Shown in pieces: positions 6,240 to 9,192 of a stretch of DNA of 9,192 nucleotides. Under the pieces are notes generated by a model. That model searched no databases, was not told the DNA's origin, and saw only the letters and a list, made by a program, of their open reading frames with translations. How positions within the stretch are numbered: the stretch's first letter is position 1; the number at the start of each line of letters is the position of its first letter. Source of the stretch: Methylotenera sp. (lineage in GTDB: Bacteria > Pseudomonadota > Gammaproteobacteria > Burkholderiales > Methylophilaceae); NCBI GenBank assembly GCA_013816325.1, contig JACDEP010000085.1:1-9192 (forward strand), written 5' to 3'. The translations under genes and the position numbers were made by a program.

Positions 6240-6261
6240 AACAGTGTAAATCACTGTTATC
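6237..6261. repeat. perfect 10-bp inverted repeat between clpP and clpX
   Basis: GATAACAGTG (6237-6246), spacer TAAAT, CACTGTTATC (6252-6261). It begins one base after the clpP stop and ends 27 nt before the clpX ATG. As RNA it is a 10-bp stem with a 5-nt loop and no U tract, so it would more likely stabilise or process the clpP mRNA end than terminate. As DNA it would sit over the predicted start of the clpX promoter candidate, where a repressor site would be expected. Confidence 0.75.
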
Positions 6262-6288
6262 CAGTACTCTATACATAGGAAATAATCA

Positions 6289-7569
6289 ATGGCAACTAAA
6301 GCCGACGGCGATAAATTACTTTATTGTTCATTTTGTGGCAAAAGCCAGCACGAAGTAAAAAAACTGATTGCCGGCCCTTCCGTTTTCATCTGTAATGAAT
6401 GCGTAGACCTTTGTAACGACATAATTAAGGAAGAAGTACAAAATACAGATGGGCTAAAGTCCACTGATAACAGCCTTCCGACGCCTCAAGAAATCTGCAA
6501 AATATTAGACCAGTACGTTATCGGTCAAACACAAGCTAAAAAGAATCTAGCGGTAGCGGTATATAACCACTACAAACGTTTAGGCCATAATAATTTATCT
6601 GATGGCGGTCAAAAAGACGAAGTGGAAATCGCAAAAAGTAATATTTTGCTGATCGGACCTACCGGATCAGGTAAAACCTTACTTGCCCAAACCTTAGCTC
6701 GCTTATTAGATGTGCCATTTGTAATGGCCGATGCTACAACCCTGACTGAAGCCGGCTATGTAGGCGAAGACGTTGAAAACATCATGCAGAAGCTTTTGCA
6801 AAAATGTGACTACGATATTGAAAAAGCACAACGCGGCATCGTGTATATCGATGAAGTGGATAAAATTTCACGTAAATCAGACAATCCATCCATAACGCGC
6901 GATGTATCAGGCGAGGGTGTGCAACAAGCCTTGCTCAAACTCATTGAAGGTACAGTGGCTTCAATTCCACCACAAGGCGGTCGTAAGCATCCTAACCAAG
7001 AATTCGTGCAACTAGACACGACCAACATCCTGTTTATCTGTGGCGGTGCATTCGATGGGTTAGAAAAAGTGATCCGTTTACGTTCTGAAAAAGGCGGTAT
7101 TGGCTTTGGCGCGGAGGTGAAAAGCAAAGATGATATGCGCGCTGTAGGTGAAGTATTGCGTAATGTGGAACCAGAAGATCTGATCAAATTTGGCTTGATT
7201 CCTGAATTTATCGGCCGTTTACCGGTTGTAGCTACACTGGAATCATTGGATGAAGCCGCGTTAATGACGATCCTTACTGAGCCCAAAAATGCGCTTACTA
7301 AGCAATACATCAAGCTGTTCAAAATGGAAGGCGTAGATCTGGAGTTTAGGGAATCGGCACTTTTACTGATTGCTAAAAAAGCATTAGAACGTAAAACTGG
7401 TGCCCGCGGCCTGCGTTCTATCATGGAACATGCTTTGCTAGAAATCATGTTTGAACTGCCTTCAATCGCTAATCTTAGCAAAGTTGTCGTAGATGAAAAT
7501 GTGATTCGCGGTGATATGCCACCATTGCTGATATACGAAGATAAGCCCAATGAAGAGGCGGTTGGCTAA
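6289..7569 (+). CDS. clpX: ATP-dependent Clp protease ATP-binding subunit ClpX
   Basis: AAA+ unfoldase hexamer that recognises tagged substrates, unfolds them and threads them into ClpP. The 426 residues are standard. The N-terminal zinc-binding domain has Cys13, Cys16, Cys35 and Cys38. The AAA+ module shows Walker A GPTGSGKT (123-130), pore-1 loop GYVG (156-159), Walker [10 protein letters not shown] (184-192), the ClpP-docking IGF loop (271-273), an arginine-finger-type Arg310 in IPEFIGRLP and sensor-2 GAR (371-373). All key elements are present, so it should be active with the neighbouring ClpP. The ATG has AGGA (6277-6280) at 8 nt. It lies 52 bp after clpP, separated by the inverted repeat, and is closed by an intrinsic terminator 38 bp downstream. 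Confidence 0.98.
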   Translation: MATKADGDKLLYCSFCGKSQHEVKKLIAGPSVFICNECVDLCNDIIKEEVQNTDGLKSTDNSLPTPQEICKILDQYVIGQTQAKKNLAVAVYNHYKRLGHNNLSDGGQKDEVEIAKSNILLIGPTGSGKTLLAQTLARLLDVPFVMADATTLTEAGYVGEDVENIMQKLLQKCDYDIEKAQRGIVYIDEVDKISRKSDNPSITRDVSGEGVQQALLKLIEGTVASIPPQGGRKHPNQEFVQLDTTNILFICGGAFDGLEKVIRLRSEKGGIGFGAEVKSKDDMRAVGEVLRNVEPEDLIKFGLIPEFIGRLPVVATLESLDEAALMTILTEPKNALTKQYIKLFKMEGVDLEFRESALLLIAKKALERKTGARGLRSIMEHALLEIMFELPSIANLSKVVVDENVIRGDMPPLLIYEDKPNEEAVG

Positions 7570-7607
7570 TAAGCTAAACTGCAAAATTAAACGGAAATTG
7601 ATAAGAC

Positions 7608-7634
7608 AAAGCCAGAGTTTATCTGGCTTTTTTT
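7608..7634 (+). terminator. intrinsic terminator of the tig-clpPX unit
   Basis: AAAGCCAGA (7608-7616) pairs perfectly with TCTGGCTTT (7622-7630) across a 5-nt loop (GTTTA) and runs into a T tract (7628-7634). This is a textbook rho-independent terminator. It separates clpX from lon, so lon needs its own promoter. Confidence 0.93.
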
Positions 7635-7657
7635 CCATTAAAAATTGTCCGAATGCC

Positions 7658-7688
7658 TTGCCTACCACGAGCTATTCTCAGGTATAAT
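7658..7688 (+). promoter_or_regulatory. candidate sigma-70 promoter upstream of lon
   Basis: A perfect TATAAT (7683-7688) with TTGCCT (7658-7663) 19 bp upstream. The -10 is ideal but the spacer is long and the -35 matches only four of six. Transcription would begin near 7695 and give a leader of about 145 nt that includes the heat-shock promoter and the direct repeats. Probably the housekeeping promoter of lon. Confidence 0.5.
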
Positions 7689-7756
7689 TTTTTCATAGGC
7701 ATATCATTTTCGGCCTTTTTTCTAAGTCGGGAGTTACGACTTGGCTTGCTTTAAGG

Positions 7757-7785
7757 CTTGAACTGTTTAGATTGAGCCCCACAAT
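7757..7785 (+). promoter_or_regulatory. sigma-32 (RpoH) type heat-shock promoter of lon
   Basis: CTTGAA (7757-7762), preceded by GG, is followed after exactly 14 bp by CCCCACAAT (7777-7785). The E. coli RpoH pattern is CTTGAA, 13-15 bp, CCCCATnT, and dnaK P1 also has a 14-bp spacer. Transcription would start near 7790, about 50 nt before the lon ATG. lon is a classical RpoH-regulon member, so context supports the call. No matching site was found before tig, clpP or clpX. Confidence 0.75.
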
Positions 7786-7798
7786 ATATGTATAGGCG

Positions 7799-7822
7799 CT
7801 TTTAGCTTACCCTTTTAGCTTA
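7799..7822 (+). repeat. 11-bp direct repeat in the lon leader
   Basis: CTTTTAGCTTA occurs at 7799-7809 and again at 7812-7822, a 13-bp period. The pair lies between the heat-shock promoter and the lon Shine-Dalgarno (GGAAG, 7828-7832), so both mRNA species from the proposed promoters would carry it. Function unknown; it could be a protein-binding or small-RNA-binding site, or chance duplication. Confidence 0.6.
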
Positions 7823-7839
7823 ATTTTGGAAGTCTATTC

Positions 7840-9192
7840 ATGACACAATTATTACCCCCATTCACGTCTGACGACGGATTACTACCGATATTACCTTTGC
7901 GTGATGTCGTGGTGTATCCGCATTTGGTGATTCCTTTATTCGTTGGACGTACCAAGTCTGTAAAAGCGCTGGAGATTGCCTCTGACAGTAATAAACAAAT
8001 TTTGTTAGTAGCACAAAAATCGGCCAATAAAGATGAACCGGATGCTGAGGATCTTTACGAAGTAGGTACGGTAGCCACTGTATTGCAAATGCTCAAATTA
8101 CCTGACGGTACCGTAAAAGTACTAGTCGAAGGCGTGCAGCGGGCAAAAGTAACAGACTTTACTGAAACTGAAGAATGCTTTGCCGCACGTGCCGAGCTCA
8201 TCCCAGATTCAGAAAGCGATAACGAAATTCAAGCACTGATGCGTACTGTATTTACCCAGTTCGACCAATACGTCAAACTCAACAAAAAAATTCCGCCTGA
8301 AATCCTCACTTCATTAGCTACAATCGATGAAGCAGGGCGCCTTGCCGATACAATTGCTGCGCATTTAACGCTTAAATTAGATGAAAAACAAAAAATCCTA
8401 GAAATGTTCAGCGTTGCTGAGCGTCTGGAACATTTGCTTCGCCTCATGGAAGGCGAAATCGATATTTTGCAAGTTGAGAAACGTATCCGCGGCCGTGTTA
8501 AACGCCAGATGGAAAAAACCCAGCGCGAATACTATTTGAATGAGCAAGTTAAGGCTATCCAAAAAGAGCTAGGCGAACAAGATGAAAACGCGGACATGGA
8601 AGAGCTGGAAAAGCGTATCGAAGCGGCTCGCATGCCTAAAGAAGCTTTGGCTAAAGTTGCAAGTGAGCTTAAAAAACTTAAACTCATGTCACCGATGTCT
8701 GCAGAGGCTTCTGTGGTGCGTAACTATATAGACACGCTCATCAATTTACCTTGGAAGAAAAAAACCAAGATCAGCAAAGATTTATTGGCAGCCGAAGCTA
8801 TTTTAGACGGCGACCATTTTGGCTTAGAAAAGGTTAAGGAGCGTATTGTTGAGTATTTAGCAGTGCAACAACGGGTCGATAAGATCAAGGCACCAATCTT
8901 ATGCTTGGTAGGGCCTCCCGGCGTGGGCAAAACTTCGCTAGGCCAAAGTATCGCTAAAGCCGTGAACCGTAAATTCGTGCGTATGGCCTTAGGTGGCGTA
9001 CGAGATGAGTCTGAAATCCGCGGCCATAGACGTACTTATATTGGATCTATGCCAGGTAAGATTTTGCAAAGCATGACCAAGGTAGGGGTGCGAAATCCCT
9101 TATTCCTGTTGGATGAGGTGGATAAACTAGGCCAAGATTTCCGTGGTGATCCGTCATCTGCCTTATTGGAAGTGCTTGATCCGGAGCAGAAT
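7840..9192 (+). CDS. lon: Lon protease, ATP-dependent (3' end outside window)
   Basis: Cytoplasmic homohexameric AAA+ serine protease that degrades misfolded and specific regulatory proteins. The 451 codons present are open to the window end; family members have about 780-820 residues. The LON N-terminal substrate-binding domain starts with [24 protein letters not shown] cut short here as [16 protein letters not shown] (about 18-33) and extends to about 205. A charged coiled-coil linker includes [19 protein letters not shown] (about 228-246). The AAA+ domain has Walker A GPPGVGKT (358-365), the pore-loop segment [11 protein letters not shown] with Tyr400, and Walker B FLLDE (422-426). The Ser-Lys protease dyad lies beyond the window. 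The ATG has GGAAG (7828-7832) at 7 nt. It has its own promoters, including a heat-shock type, after the clpX terminator. Confidence 0.97.
   Translation, partial: MTQLLPPFTSDDGLLPILPLRDVVVYPHLVIPLFVGRTKSVKALEIASDSNKQILLVAQKSANKDEPDAEDLYEVGTVATVLQMLKLPDGTVKVLVEGVQRAKVTDFTETEECFAARAELIPDSESDNEIQALMRTVFTQFDQYVKLNKKIPPEILTSLATIDEAGRLADTIAAHLTLKLDEKQKILEMFSVAERLEHLLRLMEGEIDILQVEKRIRGRVKRQMEKTQREYYLNEQVKAIQKELGEQDENADMEELEKRIEAARMPKEALAKVASELKKLKLMSPMSAEASVVRNYIDTLINLPWKKKTKISKDLLAAEAILDGDHFGLEKVKERIVEYLAVQQRVDKIKAPILCLVGPPGVGKTSLGQSIAKAVNRKFVRMALGGVRDESEIRGHRRTYIGSMPGKILQSMTKVGVRNPLFLLDEVDKLGQDFRGDPSSALLEVLDPEQN

Larger units (their letters stand above)
7570..7839 (+). other. clpX-lon intergenic region
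   Basis: A 270-bp non-coding stretch. In order it holds the clpX terminator, a TATAAT promoter candidate, a 6-bp stem (AAGTCG 7724-7729 with CGACTT 7737-7742) around a 7-nt loop, the RpoH-type promoter, the 11-bp direct repeat and the lon ribosome-binding site. No open frame with coding character is seen. Confidence 0.7.

Noticed and set aside
6810..7550. A long open frame (246 codons) on the minus strand inside clpX
   Set aside because: It is fully antisense to a highly conserved clpX frame, has a serine/arginine-rich composition typical of antisense shadows and shows no recognisable domain.
7697..7722. AGGC...GCCT followed by T residues, as a terminator or attenuator in the lon leader
   Set aside because: Only a 4-bp stem with a 12-nt loop; too weak to support.

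Overview
The window looks like core chromosome of a fairly AT-rich betaproteobacterium. The order tRNA-Leu, tig, clpP, clpX, lon, all on the plus strand, is a familiar betaproteobacterial arrangement. The AT-rich sequence and the protein flavour suggest Methylophilaceae (Methylotenera-like), but that lineage is an inference from memory and was not searched.

Left part (1-3895, minus strand): a tripartite RND efflux locus, transcribed from about 3.9 kb down to position 1 and running out of the window. In transcription order it holds a small unrecognised protein (96 or 82 aa), a TolC-family outer-membrane lipoprotein with a TTG start, a membrane-anchored periplasmic adaptor, and the first 289 residues of a CusA/CzcA-like RND permease. 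Together these would span both membranes and export a substrate, probably a metal ion; the substrate cannot be read from this part. The 120-bp gap between adaptor and permease holds a 42-bp hexanucleotide tandem repeat. An 8-codon mini-ORF follows it and overlaps the permease start as ATGA.

Middle (3896-4274): a 211-bp divergent intergenic region, then tRNA-Leu(UAG) with encoded CCA. A perfect 7-bp hairpin precedes the tRNA and a 21-bp near-perfect palindrome lies between it and tig.

Right part (4275-9192, plus strand): the protein quality-control cluster. Trigger factor (nascent-chain chaperone) is followed with no gap by ClpP (protease), then ClpX (unfoldase), closed by a strong intrinsic terminator. 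A promoter-like pair and a perfect 10-bp inverted repeat lie at the clpP/clpX junction. Lon starts after a 270-bp intergenic region carrying a sigma-32-type heat-shock promoter and a second TATAAT promoter candidate. The lon gene is cut by the window end after 451 codons, before its protease domain.

I see no insertion sequence, CRISPR array, phage gene or wholly new system. The most interesting items are regulatory: the repeat/mini-ORF leader of the permease, the palindromes in the tig-clpPX region, and the lon leader. The adaptor also appears to lack a recognisable lipoyl domain.
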